Positions 1 through 9,074 of a DNA stretch of 43,543 nt are shown here, piece by piece. The DNA is from an uncultured Geobacteraceae bacterium (GTDB taxonomy: Bacteria; Desulfobacterota; Desulfuromonadia; Geobacterales; Pseudopelobacteraceae): NCBI GenBank assembly GCA_903845365.1, contig CAIMXI010000440.1, positions 1 to 43,543 of the forward strand, given 5' to 3'. How positions within the stretch are numbered: position 1 is the stretch's first letter; every line of letters begins with the position of its first letter. A program made the position numbers and the translations under genes. Below the pieces are notes generated by a model that searched no databases, was not told the origin of the DNA, and worked only from the letters and a program-made list of their open reading frames with translations.

Positions 1-2
1 AT

Positions 3-185
3 AAGATTGAAGAAGTTGGACTGTCCGGGTACTTTACGGTCATCGGTACTTATGCCCTCTATGCTTACGAGGCCGCCGCCGGCATCAGAATAACATCAAC
101 CGATGCAATGACTACCATGGACGTTGACTTGCTCTGGGATAACCATCGTCCTGTTTTTCTATCTGTGCCGGATATACCAACATGA
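3..185 (+). CDS. Nucleotidyltransferase-fold protein, C-terminal fragment
   Basis: An open frame enters from the left edge and ends at TGA 183-185, giving about 60 residues. It contains the motifs GTYALYAYEAAAG and TMDVDLLWD. The first resembles the nucleotide-binding 'G(T/G)xAL' part and the second the acidic metal-binding strand of stand-alone nucleotidyltransferases of the kind annotated in Geobacter as GSU2403-type; that family name is from memory and not checked. The fragment ends only about 17 residues after this strand, so the helical remainder of such proteins is either absent or the gene is truncated. It converges on the hicA relic, with 3 bases between the two stop codons. The role is unknown; a toxin-antitoxin-like nucleotidyltransferase or an RNA-modifying enzyme are both possible. 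Confidence 0.5.
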   Translation, partial: KIEEVGLSGYFTVIGTYALYAYEAAAGIRITSTDAMTTMDVDLLWDNHRPVFLSVPDIPT

Positions 186-188
186 TTG

Positions 189-373
189 TTACTCCTTTAT
201 CTCTGCCTGTTTCAGGATAGAGTGGACGAGTCCCTTGGGTAGGTCGGTTGTGCTGTGAATCGGAATTGGTACAGACCGGCTCCCCTCGCGGATCATGATG
301 TGATGGCTACCGGAGATGCGATCAAGCATCCAACCATGTTCTTCCAGAATTTTTTGAGCTGTTTGCCAGTCAT
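189..373 (-). pseudogene. hicA: hicA mRNA-interferase toxin, frameshifted
   Basis: HicA toxins are roughly 60-80-residue double-stranded-RNA-binding-fold RNases that cleave mRNA and use a catalytic histidine in a G-S-H-H motif. From the ATG at 373 the frame reads MTGKQLKK and then fails. The rest of a HicA (ILEEHGW, GSHHIM, PIHSTTDLPKGLV, ILKQAE) continues in another frame down to TAA at 189. The switch falls in a run of six A on the minus strand (positions 350-355). Seven A would restore one continuous 61-residue HicA. The alternative, unshifted frame has no ATG before the upstream stop. No hicB antitoxin is visible on either side. It could be a decayed toxin, a slippage-dependent gene or a sequencing error in a homopolymer. 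Confidence 0.75.
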
Positions 374-379
374 GAAATG

Positions 380-408
380 ATTTATACAGTATATATGATG
401 TGTGTCAA
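380..408 (-). promoter_or_regulatory. Sigma-70-type promoter of hicA relic, near-leaderless
   Basis: On the minus strand TTGACA (408-403) is followed after 16 bases by TATAAA (386-381), a near-consensus pair. The -10 box lies only seven bases before the ATG at 373, so transcription would begin at or next to the start codon and no Shine-Dalgarno site is present. The interrupted palindrome TATACTGTATA overlaps the -10 box and could be an operator, for instance for a HicB-type repressor; that is inference. Confidence 0.55.
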
Positions 409-597
409 GGTAAAACCACCTACCGCTTAGTGGAATTGAAATGAATATGAAATCGAACTTGACTTCGTAACATAAATAGGGCTGCCAAAAACGGAGGTTT
501 TTTTTGTTATATTTATAATATTAAATTTCTTGTACATTAGAGACTAATACTGTACTGATTTTACACAATGTTCGACGACAAGACAAAGGCTCAGGCA

Positions 598-674
598 GGT
601 AGGGTGGGCAAACTTTACCTGCCCACCGTTTGCAGCGTTCCGCGTGGGAGAGATGAAACTTTTCCCACCCTACC
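598..674. repeat. Hairpin-forming intergenic repeat in the leader of the M6 protease gene
   Basis: GGTAGGGTGGG (598-608) is a perfect inverted copy of CCCACCCTACC (664-674). A second, inner pairing exists between GGTGGGC (603-609) and GCCCACC (621-627). The rest of the 336-base stretch 374-709 holds the hicA promoter and an A+T-rich segment (about 490-560), but no gene. The short ORF starting at 568 overlaps the repeat and lacks coding character. Similar gtagggtgggc/gcccaccctac elements are scattered in many bacterial genomes, so this is probably a dispersed palindromic repeat. It ends 35 bases before the protease start codon and would fold in its mRNA leader. Confidence 0.7.
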
Positions 675-709
675 CGGCTTAGAACAAGAGGTAACACGGA
701 GAACTGAAC

Positions 710-3700
710 ATGTGGAACATTTTGCTGGTGTCAATAGTTTTTTTACTTTCAACAACTTCTGTCCTATATGCGGGGCCGGCTTTCGACGGTTATCTTGATG
801 TTCAGCAGCCGGATGGCACCGCCTTCAAAGTACGTAAGCATGGCGATGAATTTCAAAACTGGACAGAAACTGAAAGTGGCCATACCGTTATCAGGAACAA
901 AGACAGTCACGAATGTGAGTACGCAGAACAGAACCCCGATGGAACTCTTCGTGGATCGGGCCAAAAGGTTATCCCTCACCAGAATGCACCGGCCAATATC
1001 CGTAAAAAGCTGAAACCGCCTCGCAACAAAGAAGCCGAAAAATCTCATTCCCAATCGCTGCAGAAAATATACCAGCAACGCACATCAGCCGAATCCTCAA
1101 TATCTACCAATCAATCCTCAGCTACTGCCTCATTTGCCCCCGGTGACTGGACTCCTCTACCCATATCCGGAAGCCGTAAAGTAATTGTGATTCTGGTTAA
1201 TTTTACCGATCGAAGCCTTATTACAAATGCTTCAGGTTGGAGCGACTCCATCTTCAGTACCGCTGCCGGTTTCAAATCAGTCGCCAATTACTACAAGGAC
1301 AATTCGTTCAATACCCTCTCGGTAGTGCCGGTGTCACATACCCAGCCTGGCGGTCCTGCCGGAGTTGTCACCGTTTCGGTTCCATACCTGCATCCTGATA
1401 ACGGCACAGCAGAAAAGACCTGGGTCGCCGCTGCTATTAATGCTGCCGGAAAATATGTGAATTTTGCCTCACTGGATACAAATAACAATGGCTATATTGA
1501 CAGAACCGAAGCGGTCGTATACCTCATTCCGGCCGGTTATGAAGAATCCGGATCTAGCAAAGTTCCAAGTGTCTGGGCGCATTCAACGCCGTATACCAGC
1601 GGTGGCCTTCTTGCCGCCGGAAAGCGCTTTCCGGTATATGCCATGAATGGAGAGTTGAATAACTCAGGCGTACAGCATCCCATGGGTGTCATTGCCCACG
1701 AAATGGGGCACCAGTTCTGCGGCCTGCCCGACCTGTATGACACCTCCGACATTAACCAGGGGATGGGGTATTTTTCAATCATGGCTGGTGGTTCCTGGGG
1801 TTCAGACACTGGAGAGAACAGTGGTACAACCCCTACCAATCTTGATGCCTGGTCCAGGGAGTATCTTGGCTGGACAACACCGGTATCGCCAACATCCTCT
1901 TCCACTCTCACTCTTGCACACCCGCTTTCATCGCAAAATGCTGCTTATAAATTGATTGCTCCCCTTGTCAGCACCTCCGAGTATTTTCTGGTTGAAAACC
2001 GTCAGCCGGTCGGGTGGGATCAGGGAGTCCGGGGAAAAAGCGGTTTTGGTAGCGCCTGGGCCGGCGGACTTCTCATCACGCACATTGACATAACAGCCGG
2101 AACTGATGGCTCCAATGACATCAACGATTACACTGCCAACAGTGGAAGGCAGGGTGTAATACCGGTCCAGGCCAGCACTGTGTCATGCGATATGCTTTCG
2201 TCAGGTGCAACATGCTGGGGGAAGGGAACCACACTCTTCTATCAGGGAAACAACAGCAACTGGGGACCATCAACAGTTCCGAATTCCAACTATTACAGCG
2301 GGGCTGGTACTTCTCAGGAGCTGAAAGGCATTTCCCTCCCCGCAAGCACAATGACCGCAGCATTTGGCATGTCCGCTCCGACTAACGGAGCATGCGGAAG
2401 TTCCAACACTCTGGCGTTCAGTGTTGCTCCATCGACCAACCTCTGCAGTGTGGGAACTCCGTCTGCAGTTTCAGGTAGCGGCACTTGGAGTTGGACCTGC
2501 AGTGGAGTGAACGGCGGCGCATCTGCCAGTTGCACTGCAAATTATGCAATCCAGGCCTGGTCAGTCACCGCCACAACCGACGGCAACGGCACAGTCACTT
2601 GCACATCACCTGTCGATGACGGCGCAACCGCATCATGTGTTGTCACCGCGGCAAGCGGCTATCAGTTGGCTAACTTTACCGACAACAACGTTGACAAACT
2701 GGTTTATGTGACTGGCGGCAGCTACAGCATAGCCAATGTGACCGGCAATCACACCATCGCCGCCACCTTCAGTCAGTTGCCGTACTCCGCAGACAACGGC
2801 TCCTGCGGCAGTAGCAATGGAGGCACGTTTAGTCTTGCCCCCACAACAAACCTATGCGCAACCGGTACGGCATCAACAGTCACAGGAAATGGTTTGTGGA
2901 TATGGAATTGCGTTGGAACCAATAACGGAATAACTGCGAGTTGTTCGGCGTCGATTGCAGCCGCTGATGCCATACCTGTCGCACTGTTACCCCAGACAGG
3001 GCAGACAGTATGCTACGATGCAGCAGGCACAACCGTCACCTGTACCGGAGGGCAGGATGGCGAATTACAAACAGGTCTTGCCTGGCCAACACCCCGTTTT
3101 GTTGATAATGGCGATAAGACGCAGACCGATAAGCTGACAGGTCTGATCTGGAGCAAAGACGCCAATCCTGCAGCCGCCACCAAAACCTGGCAGCAGGCTC
3201 TGGATTACATCAAAACCCTCAACAGCCAAAACTACCTGGGGCATAACGACTGGCGTCTGCCAAACATCAATGAGTTGGCTAGTCTAGTCAACAAAGGACA
3301 GTCCAATACTTCTACCTGGCTGAATGGGCAGGGATTTTTAAATGTCCAGTCCAGTTACTATTGGTCGTCTAGCAGCGGCTCGATCGGTACGAATTACGCC
3401 TGGTACGTGGACGTGAACAGTGGCTTCGTTGGCAATATCAATAGGAGCCTCAACTTCTATGTTTGGCCCGTGCGAACCGGACAGTCTGGGTTATTTGGTA
3501 ATTTGACACTTCCCAGAACAGGTCAAACCACTTGTTATAGTGATAGTGGAGCGACAATCAGTTGCAGTGGAACCGGGCAGGATGGTGAATTGCAAACCGG
3601 TATTGCCTGGTCAACGCCTCGTTTTATTGATAATGGCGATCAGACGCAGACCGATAAGCTGACAGGCCTGATCTGGAGCAAAAACGCCAACCCCGCAGCC

Positions 3701-6700
3701 GGAACCAAAACCTGGCAACAGGCACTGGATTACATCAAGAGTCTGAATAGCCAAAACTATCTGGGTCACAACGACTGGCGTCTGCCAAACATCAACGAGC
3801 TGGAAAGCCTTGGAAACAAAGGGCAGACCAATACCTCTACCTGGCTGAATGGGCTGGGTTTTTTAAACATCCAGTCTAATTTCTATTGGTCGTCTAGCAG
3901 CTACTCCGCCGGTACGAGTTTCGCCTGGCTCGTGAGCATGTTCAATGGCAGCGAGGGCATCTACACTAAGAGCGACTTCAGCTATGTTTGGCCCGTGCGA
4001 GCCGAACAGTATTGGCCCTTTGATTCTTTGCTCATTTCGGTATCCCCAAAATTTGGAATCACCCCGGTTGGTACCTCTACCAACTCTCGCCAGTTATCAA
4101 TCGGCAATCGCGGCAGTAGTACACAGTCTGTCACCTCCATATCCATCACCGGCGCAAACGCCTCTGATTTCACCATTACCACCGGCGGTAGTGCCCCGTG
4201 CGTATCTCTTATTCCCACCCTCGCAGCAGGCGCAAGCTGCACACTCATATTCGACTTTTCACCTGCAAGCAACGGCACAAAGAGCGCTTCACTTGATATC
4301 ACAACCAACGGAACAACCAACAGCATTCCGCTTTCCGGCACTGCCATCTCCACGATATATGGGGTTGTTACTGACCAATCCACCGGCCTACCGGTATCCG
4401 GCGCAACAGTCACCCTTAATACCACTGCTACAGCAACAACAGGCATAGACGGCAGCTATACTTTTGGCGATCTTCCAGCTGCTACCTACAGTATCAGCAT
4501 ATCAAAAACCAGCTACCAGACCATTTCAAAAAGCGGACTTGTAACCACAACAACGTCATCCGCAAATGCTGACATCCTCCTACCGACAATCGGCCCACTT
4601 AATATTACCAGTGCCACGCTCCAATCTGCAACAGTAGGTGAAGATTATTCAAGCAGGGTGATGGTTGTTGGCGGCACTGGTCCTTACACCTTCAACAAAG
4701 TCACCGGATCACTTCCTACCGGCCTTTCACTTGATACATTGAATGGAGCAATTACCGGCACACCAAGCGGCAGCGGCAGCTATACTTTTGCAATCGGGGT
4801 GACAGACGCTGCGGCGGGGTACAGCGAAAAGGAGTATACGATTGACTTGGTGCAAATGTTGCGGATAACTACATCTGTTCTGCCGAGAGGGACAAATAGT
4901 GCAAGTTATATTGCAACGATAAGTGTAATAGGTGGCAAGCCTGGTTACACATACAAGGTAACAAATGGGGAGTACCGTTATTTCATGGGCGCTACTTGGG
5001 AGCCACTTTATTTGAATGAAACATCTGGTGCTATTAGCGGAACCCTAGCAAGTGCGATCGATCGAACTTTCACGGTTACCGTTACTGATGCCACTTCACG
5101 CTCAACCTCGCAGCAGTTGAGCATTGGTGTGGATGAACCACTTTCCATCACAACAACGCAGATTCCTACAGGCACTACAACCAATAGTTACACAGCCACC
5201 CTGACAGCCACCGGAGGTTATGGAGCATACGTCTGGACAATTACAAGCGGCTCACTGCCGACCGGCATTTCCTTGAACCGGTTTACCGGCATTATCAGTG
5301 GACAGACTTCCAGCACAGGCAGCTTTCCGCTCGGCATAACCGTGCAGGATGCAGCCGGGAGAACAGCATCAAAGTCCTTCACCTTAAAAACATCAGCGCC
5401 ACTTGCTATAACCACATCAACATTCTCTGCCGGATATGTCGGTACTTCCTATGCACAAAACATTCTGACCAGCGGCGGCATTGCTCCACTCAGTTTTAGT
5501 TTTGTCGGAGCCCTCCCCACCGGACTAACCCTCGACGCAGCCACCGGTGCCATCAGCGGCATAGCGACTGCCGCCGGCCTTACAAATCTGAGTGTTAGTG
5601 TAACGGACAGCGCATATCCAACACCGGTTACAGTCACCCAATCAATTTCTCTGCGTGTCTGGAATGCACTGAACATCACCACAACCACCATCCCAGGCGG
5701 AACCCAGAAAGCGGCCTACAGTACGACACTTTCCGGCACCGGCGGTGCACAACCTCTTTCGTGGAGTATTGCAACCGGCTCACTGCCTCAAGGAATAACT
5801 ATTGACGGCGCAAGCGGTGTTATAGCTGGAACACCGGCAACCTGCGGTACCTTCCCCATCACCACGCGGCTGACCGATTCAGCAGCAACGCCGAAAAGCG
5901 TGGACAAAGCACTGACGCTAGCCGTCGCCTGTTCAAACGACTATATAATAAGCGGCAACGCCGGTGTCGCCGGTGCAACAGTCACCTATAGTGGCACTAC
6001 CAGCGGAAGCGTAACAGCAGATGGTAGCGGCAGTTACAGCATCGGGCCGCTTATGAACGGAACCTACACCGTGACACCCTCTAAGCCACAATATCTTTTC
6101 ACCCCTGCCTCAAAAACTGTGTCAGTTGATATTGATACTTCTGTTGCGGCATTTACGGCTGTGCAGGATGTAACCGGCCCATTACTGGCTGTTTCGACCT
6201 TGGCCAACAACGCCATAACCAACACCGCTACTCTTAATATCTCCGGAAATGTGACTGATACCAGCGGCGTAGCCAACCTGAAGATCAATGGAACAGATGT
6301 CACTGTCACCAACGGCAGTTTCAGTCATGCACTTACATTGCAAGTTGGCGCTAACACAATTTCCATAATAGCCACCGACACACTTGGCAATAGCACAACC
6401 GAGATCCGCACAATAACATTGGATACAACCGCTCCTGTTTTGACCGTATCCGCACCGGCAGACAACAGCAAAACCGCTCAGCCTCTGGCAACCATTACCG
6501 GGATTATCAGCGAAACATCAACTGTCACAGTCACGCTCAACACCGGCACACCTCAGAATGCTTCAATAACTGGCAACAGCTTTAGTACAGCTATCACCCT
6601 TGCCAGTGGCCTCAACAGCATCACCGTCAAGGCAACCGACCTGGCGGGTAATACTTCAAGCACAGTAAGAACAGTCACCTACGACAACAGCAATCCGTCG

Positions 6701-8092
6701 CTGGCAATCACCAGCCCCATTCAGGATGTCACCATCAACCAGAACAGCATCACCATAAACGGCACCGTCAGCGACACTCAGACTGCGGCAACCGTATCAC
6801 TGAGTTTCAACAACCAGACCTATACACCTACCGTCACCGATGGAACTTTCTCACAGAAACTGACCATTCCCTCTGAAGGAACTTTTGCGATCACGGTGAA
6901 GGCAACTGATGAAGCAGGCAATAGTAGCAGCGTAACAAGGAACGTAATCTACGCCGCACTGGTCAACGGGGCCTGTGGCACAAGTAACGGCATAGCGGTA
7001 AACACCATACCAACTGAAAATCTTTGTACCATCGGGACGGCATCAGCCGTCTCAGGTAGCGGACCTTGGGGATGGACATGTGCAGGAAGCAACAGCGGAA
7101 TTGAAGCAACCTGCTCCTCTGATATCCAGACGTACACCATCACCACCACTGTAACCGGTGGCAACGGCACAGTAAATTGCACAAGCCCTGTGATTTATAA
7201 TACAAACTCAGTTTGCACCATAACTGCGGCCGGCGGTTTCCAACTTGCTACCTTCGCAGACAACACAATTGACAAGGTGTCGTTACTTATCGGCGGCAGC
7301 TATACAATTAACAACGTAACCGCTAATCATATTGTTGTTGCAACCTTTACAGATAGTCAGAAACCTGCCGTATCTGCCTTCATCATTCCTGCTTCAGCGA
7401 CAACGCTTAGCGTAGCCATATCTACCTTCACAGCCACTGACAATGCTGCGGTAACTGGATATCTGTTAACCGAAACCGCAACGGCACCTATTTCAACTGA
7501 TACTGGCTGGAATACAAGCAAGCCCACCAGTTACACATTCAGCAATATCCCTGTTGGTGTAGCTACACAGAAGACTCTTTATGCTTGGGTGAAAGATGCT
7601 GTGGGAAATGTCTCAACGAGTGCGACAGCAAGCACAACAATCACACTGCCAGATGTAACTGCACCAACCATAACCACCTTCACCATCCCGACTAGCGCAC
7701 AGCTAACCGTGCCGGTAACGACCTTCGCTGCGACAGATAACGTTGCCGTCAGCGGTTACTGCATAACCGAGACAAACAGCTCTGCCGGTTGTAGCTGGAG
7801 CGCCACTGCACCAAAGATATACACCTTCACCACAGCAGGAAATAAAACGCTTTACGCATGGGTCAAGGATAGCACTGGAAACATTTCGCTTCCTTTATCT
7901 GCAATCTTGAACGTCAGTTCAAAGGCTGGTGACTGCGACGCAAACGGTTCTGTAACCATCGCCGAAGTACAATCGGCCATCAACATGTTCTTGGGATTGA
8001 AGGCTGTAGAAGTTTGTGTGGACCAAGATTCAAGTAGTGGTGTCTCCATTGCTGAAGTACAGAAGGTGATTAACAGCTTTTTAGGGTTGTAG
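710..8092 (+). CDS. Giant secreted M6-family metalloprotease with DUF1566 and Ig-like modules
   Basis: A 2460-residue exported protein. A signal peptide (about residues 1-21, ending VLYAG) precedes an M6 (immune-inhibitor-A-like) protease domain with zinc motif H330-E331-M-G-H334 and G338..D341. Downstream modules in order: a Cys-rich NGACG repeat with a beta repeat (about 560-690); a second NGACG repeat (about 697-750); two DUF1566/Lcl C-terminal modules (about 757-924 and 928-1099); a choice-of-anchor-D domain; a carboxypeptidase-regulatory-like domain; five putative-Ig (He_PIG) repeats; a second CarboxypepD-like domain; three bacterial Ig-like repeats; a third NGACG and beta repeat; two TDNxAVxGY repeats; and a C-terminal dockerin-like pair of EF-hand loops (D-x-N/D-x-S, each followed by an IAEVQ helix). 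CGGAG at 697-701 fits the ATG at 710. It probably degrades or binds extracellular polymer. The DUF1566 ends carry a striking substitution pattern (see findings). Confidence 0.9.
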   Translation: MWNILLVSIVFLLSTTSVLYAGPAFDGYLDVQQPDGTAFKVRKHGDEFQNWTETESGHTVIRNKDSHECEYAEQNPDGTLRGSGQKVIPHQNAPANIRKKLKPPRNKEAEKSHSQSLQKIYQQRTSAESSISTNQSSATASFAPGDWTPLPISGSRKVIVILVNFTDRSLITNASGWSDSIFSTAAGFKSVANYYKDNSFNTLSVVPVSHTQPGGPAGVVTVSVPYLHPDNGTAEKTWVAAAINAAGKYVNFASLDTNNNGYIDRTEAVVYLIPAGYEESGSSKVPSVWAHSTPYTSGGLLAAGKRFPVYAMNGELNNSGVQHPMGVIAHEMGHQFCGLPDLYDTSDINQGMGYFSIMAGGSWGSDTGENSGTTPTNLDAWSREYLGWTTPVSPTSSSTLTLAHPLSSQNAAYKLIAPLVSTSEYFLVENRQPVGWDQGVRGKSGFGSAWAGGLLITHIDITAGTDGSNDINDYTANSGRQGVIPVQASTVSCDMLSSGATCWGKGTTLFYQGNNSNWGPSTVPNSNYYSGAGTSQELKGISLPASTMTAAFGMSAPTNGACGSSNTLAFSVAPSTNLCSVGTPSAVSGSGTWSWTCSGVNGGASASCTANYAIQAWSVTATTDGNGTVTCTSPVDDGATASCVVTAASGYQLANFTDNNVDKLVYVTGGSYSIANVTGNHTIAATFSQLPYSADNGSCGSSNGGTFSLAPTTNLCATGTASTVTGNGLWIWNCVGTNNGITASCSASIAAADAIPVALLPQTGQTVCYDAAGTTVTCTGGQDGELQTGLAWPTPRFVDNGDKTQTDKLTGLIWSKDANPAAATKTWQQALDYIKTLNSQNYLGHNDWRLPNINELASLVNKGQSNTSTWLNGQGFLNVQSSYYWSSSSGSIGTNYAWYVDVNSGFVGNINRSLNFYVWPVRTGQSGLFGNLTLPRTGQTTCYSDSGATISCSGTGQDGELQTGIAWSTPRFIDNGDQTQTDKLTGLIWSKNANPAAGTKTWQQALDYIKSLNSQNYLGHNDWRLPNINELESLGNKGQTNTSTWLNGLGFLNIQSNFYWSSSSYSAGTSFAWLVSMFNGSEGIYTKSDFSYVWPVRAEQYWPFDSLLISVSPKFGITPVGTSTNSRQLSIGNRGSSTQSVTSISITGANASDFTITTGGSAPCVSLIPTLAAGASCTLIFDFSPASNGTKSASLDITTNGTTNSIPLSGTAISTIYGVVTDQSTGLPVSGATVTLNTTATATTGIDGSYTFGDLPAATYSISISKTSYQTISKSGLVTTTTSSANADILLPTIGPLNITSATLQSATVGEDYSSRVMVVGGTGPYTFNKVTGSLPTGLSLDTLNGAITGTPSGSGSYTFAIGVTDAAAGYSEKEYTIDLVQMLRITTSVLPRGTNSASYIATISVIGGKPGYTYKVTNGEYRYFMGATWEPLYLNETSGAISGTLASAIDRTFTVTVTDATSRSTSQQLSIGVDEPLSITTTQIPTGTTTNSYTATLTATGGYGAYVWTITSGSLPTGISLNRFTGIISGQTSSTGSFPLGITVQDAAGRTASKSFTLKTSAPLAITTSTFSAGYVGTSYAQNILTSGGIAPLSFSFVGALPTGLTLDAATGAISGIATAAGLTNLSVSVTDSAYPTPVTVTQSISLRVWNALNITTTTIPGGTQKAAYSTTLSGTGGAQPLSWSIATGSLPQGITIDGASGVIAGTPATCGTFPITTRLTDSAATPKSVDKALTLAVACSNDYIISGNAGVAGATVTYSGTTSGSVTADGSGSYSIGPLMNGTYTVTPSKPQYLFTPASKTVSVDIDTSVAAFTAVQDVTGPLLAVSTLANNAITNTATLNISGNVTDTSGVANLKINGTDVTVTNGSFSHALTLQVGANTISIIATDTLGNSTTEIRTITLDTTAPVLTVSAPADNSKTAQPLATITGIISETSTVTVTLNTGTPQNASITGNSFSTAITLASGLNSITVKATDLAGNTSSTVRTVTYDNSNPSLAITSPIQDVTINQNSITINGTVSDTQTAATVSLSFNNQTYTPTVTDGTFSQKLTIPSEGTFAITVKATDEAGNSSSVTRNVIYAALVNGACGTSNGIAVNTIPTENLCTIGTASAVSGSGPWGWTCAGSNSGIEATCSSDIQTYTITTTVTGGNGTVNCTSPVIYNTNSVCTITAAGGFQLATFADNTIDKVSLLIGGSYTINNVTANHIVVATFTDSQKPAVSAFIIPASATTLSVAISTFTATDNAAVTGYLLTETATAPISTDTGWNTSKPTSYTFSNIPVGVATQKTLYAWVKDAVGNVSTSATASTTITLPDVTAPTITTFTIPTSAQLTVPVTTFAATDNVAVSGYCITETNSSAGCSWSATAPKIYTFTTAGNKTLYAWVKDSTGNISLPLSAILNVSSKAGDCDANGSVTIAEVQSAINMFLGLKAVEVCVDQDSSSGVSIAEVQKVINSFLGL
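3353..3475 (+). other. Putative DGR variable region 1 (first DUF1566 module)
   Basis: This is codons 882-922 of the M6 protease, the last part of the first DUF1566 module, ending in YVWPVR. Against the equal-length segment 3878-4000 it differs at 21 of 41 codons. Differences are almost confined to codon positions 1 and 2 (30 of 33 bases), and 24 of those 30 involve an adenine. Codons ending in C keep that C while the first two bases change, for example ggc/tac, gac/agc, ctc/gac. The 20 unchanged codons are identical at the DNA level. This matches adenine mutagenesis of AAC-type codons by a diversity-generating retroelement. DUF1566 belongs to the C-type-lectin/FGE-like folds that such elements diversify (family knowledge). 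No template repeat is seen in the window. Confidence 0.65.
3878..4000 (+). other. Putative DGR variable region 2 (second DUF1566 module)
   Basis: Codons 1057-1097 of the M6 protease, at the end of the second DUF1566 module, also ending in YVWPVR. It aligns without gaps to 3353-3475. The codon-position bias described there is shared, and the identical 3' block of 18 bases (tat gtt tgg ccc gtg cga) lies where DGR variable regions carry their homing-initiation sequence. The upstream DUF1566 part (about 3572-3865 against 3047-3340) instead differs mostly by third-position silent changes, so the two modules arose by duplication and only this part evolved by directed amino-acid change. Diversifying selection alone is the main alternative. 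Confidence 0.65.
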
Positions 8093-8097
8093 AGTAT

Positions 8098-9051
8098 ATG
8101 AATGAGAATAAATTACCACCACAGAACACTGGACGTGGCGGCATCTGGTATGTGTTGGCAGCGGCTGTGTTGTGGGGAACCACCGGCACTTCTCAAGGAT
8201 TAGCACCTGCCGGAGTTGAATCTACCACCATTGGAGCCGTACGCCTGGCTGTCGGAGGGTTTGTTCTGCTGACGTTCGCAATGCTCCGGGGCAGCTTTAA
8301 AGGTAGCGGGCGTTGGCCGATATTTGGAACTCTGATGTCGGCCCTTTTTGTCGCTGGTTATCAGCTCTGTTTTTTTGCGGGTGTAGCTCGTACCGGCGTT
8401 GCTGCCGGAACTATGGTAGCAATCGGTACTGCCCCGGTAGCTGCCGGAGTCTTGGGGTATCTGGTCAGACGTGAACATCTTGGCTCTCGCTGGATGGCAG
8501 CCACACTTCTGTCGGTGATCGGCTGTGCCTTTTTGGCAGCCGGTGGTGGAGGGTTTCAGAGTAATAAGACAGGTATCATGCTGGCATTGGGAGCCGGAGT
8601 TTCATACGCTGCCTACACGGTAAGTATTAAAAGTCTGTTAGATCAACATGAACCTGATGCTGTCATGGCTGTTGTGTTCTGTCTGGCAGCACTTTTATTG
8701 TCCCCTCTGTTTTTTACATCGTATCTCGGCTGGTTGGTTGAACCGCGTGGAATGGCTGTGGCACTGCACTTGGGAGTTTTGGCGACGGCGGTTTCTTACG
8801 GACTTTTTGCCCGAGGACTAAAACAGATCAACGTAGGTACAGCCGCCACCCTTTCACTCGCAGAACCATTTACTGCTACAATATTGGGTGTTGTGATTCT
8901 GGGAGAACGTTTGAGCATATCGCAGGTGTCCGGAGTAGTGTTACTATTCTGCGGCCTTGTCTTGTTGACTCTCGGAGAGAATAAACCCAGAAACGGCAGT
9001 TCGAATAACACAGAGCAACGGAGCAACAGAGAAATCAATATCCAACATTAG
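8098..9051 (+). CDS. EamA/DMT-family transporter
   Basis: A 317-residue integral membrane protein with about ten hydrophobic segments in two EamA halves (about residues 12-140 and 155-288). The first half opens with the family-typical VLWGTTGTSQGLAP, and the second ends with AEPFTATILGVVILGE, the 'EP..a.l.g...lgE' signature. Members of the drug/metabolite transporter superfamily export amino acids, metabolites or drugs across the inner membrane; the substrate cannot be read from sequence. The C-terminal tail (after LTLGENKPRN) is polar and cytoplasmic. The start lies 5 bases after the protease stop and has no good ribosome-binding site, so translation may depend on coupling, although a functional link to the protease is unlikely. 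Confidence 0.88.
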   Translation: MNENKLPPQNTGRGGIWYVLAAAVLWGTTGTSQGLAPAGVESTTIGAVRLAVGGFVLLTFAMLRGSFKGSGRWPIFGTLMSALFVAGYQLCFFAGVARTGVAAGTMVAIGTAPVAAGVLGYLVRREHLGSRWMAATLLSVIGCAFLAAGGGGFQSNKTGIMLALGAGVSYAAYTVSIKSLLDQHEPDAVMAVVFCLAALLLSPLFFTSYLGWLVEPRGMAVALHLGVLATAVSYGLFARGLKQINVGTAATLSLAEPFTATILGVVILGERLSISQVSGVVLLFCGLVLLTLGENKPRNGSSNNTEQRSNREINIQH

Positions 9052-9074
9052 AAACTGCATTCACCATAAAAAGG

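Noticed and set aside
538-709. Cyclic-di-GMP (GEMM) riboswitch in the protease leader
   Set aside because: Some short matches to the consensus occur but the conserved cores are not present in the required order; the palindromic repeat explains the structure.
568-798. 76-residue ORF ahead of and overlapping the protease start
   Set aside because: It covers a palindromic repeat and has no protein-like character or good ribosome site.
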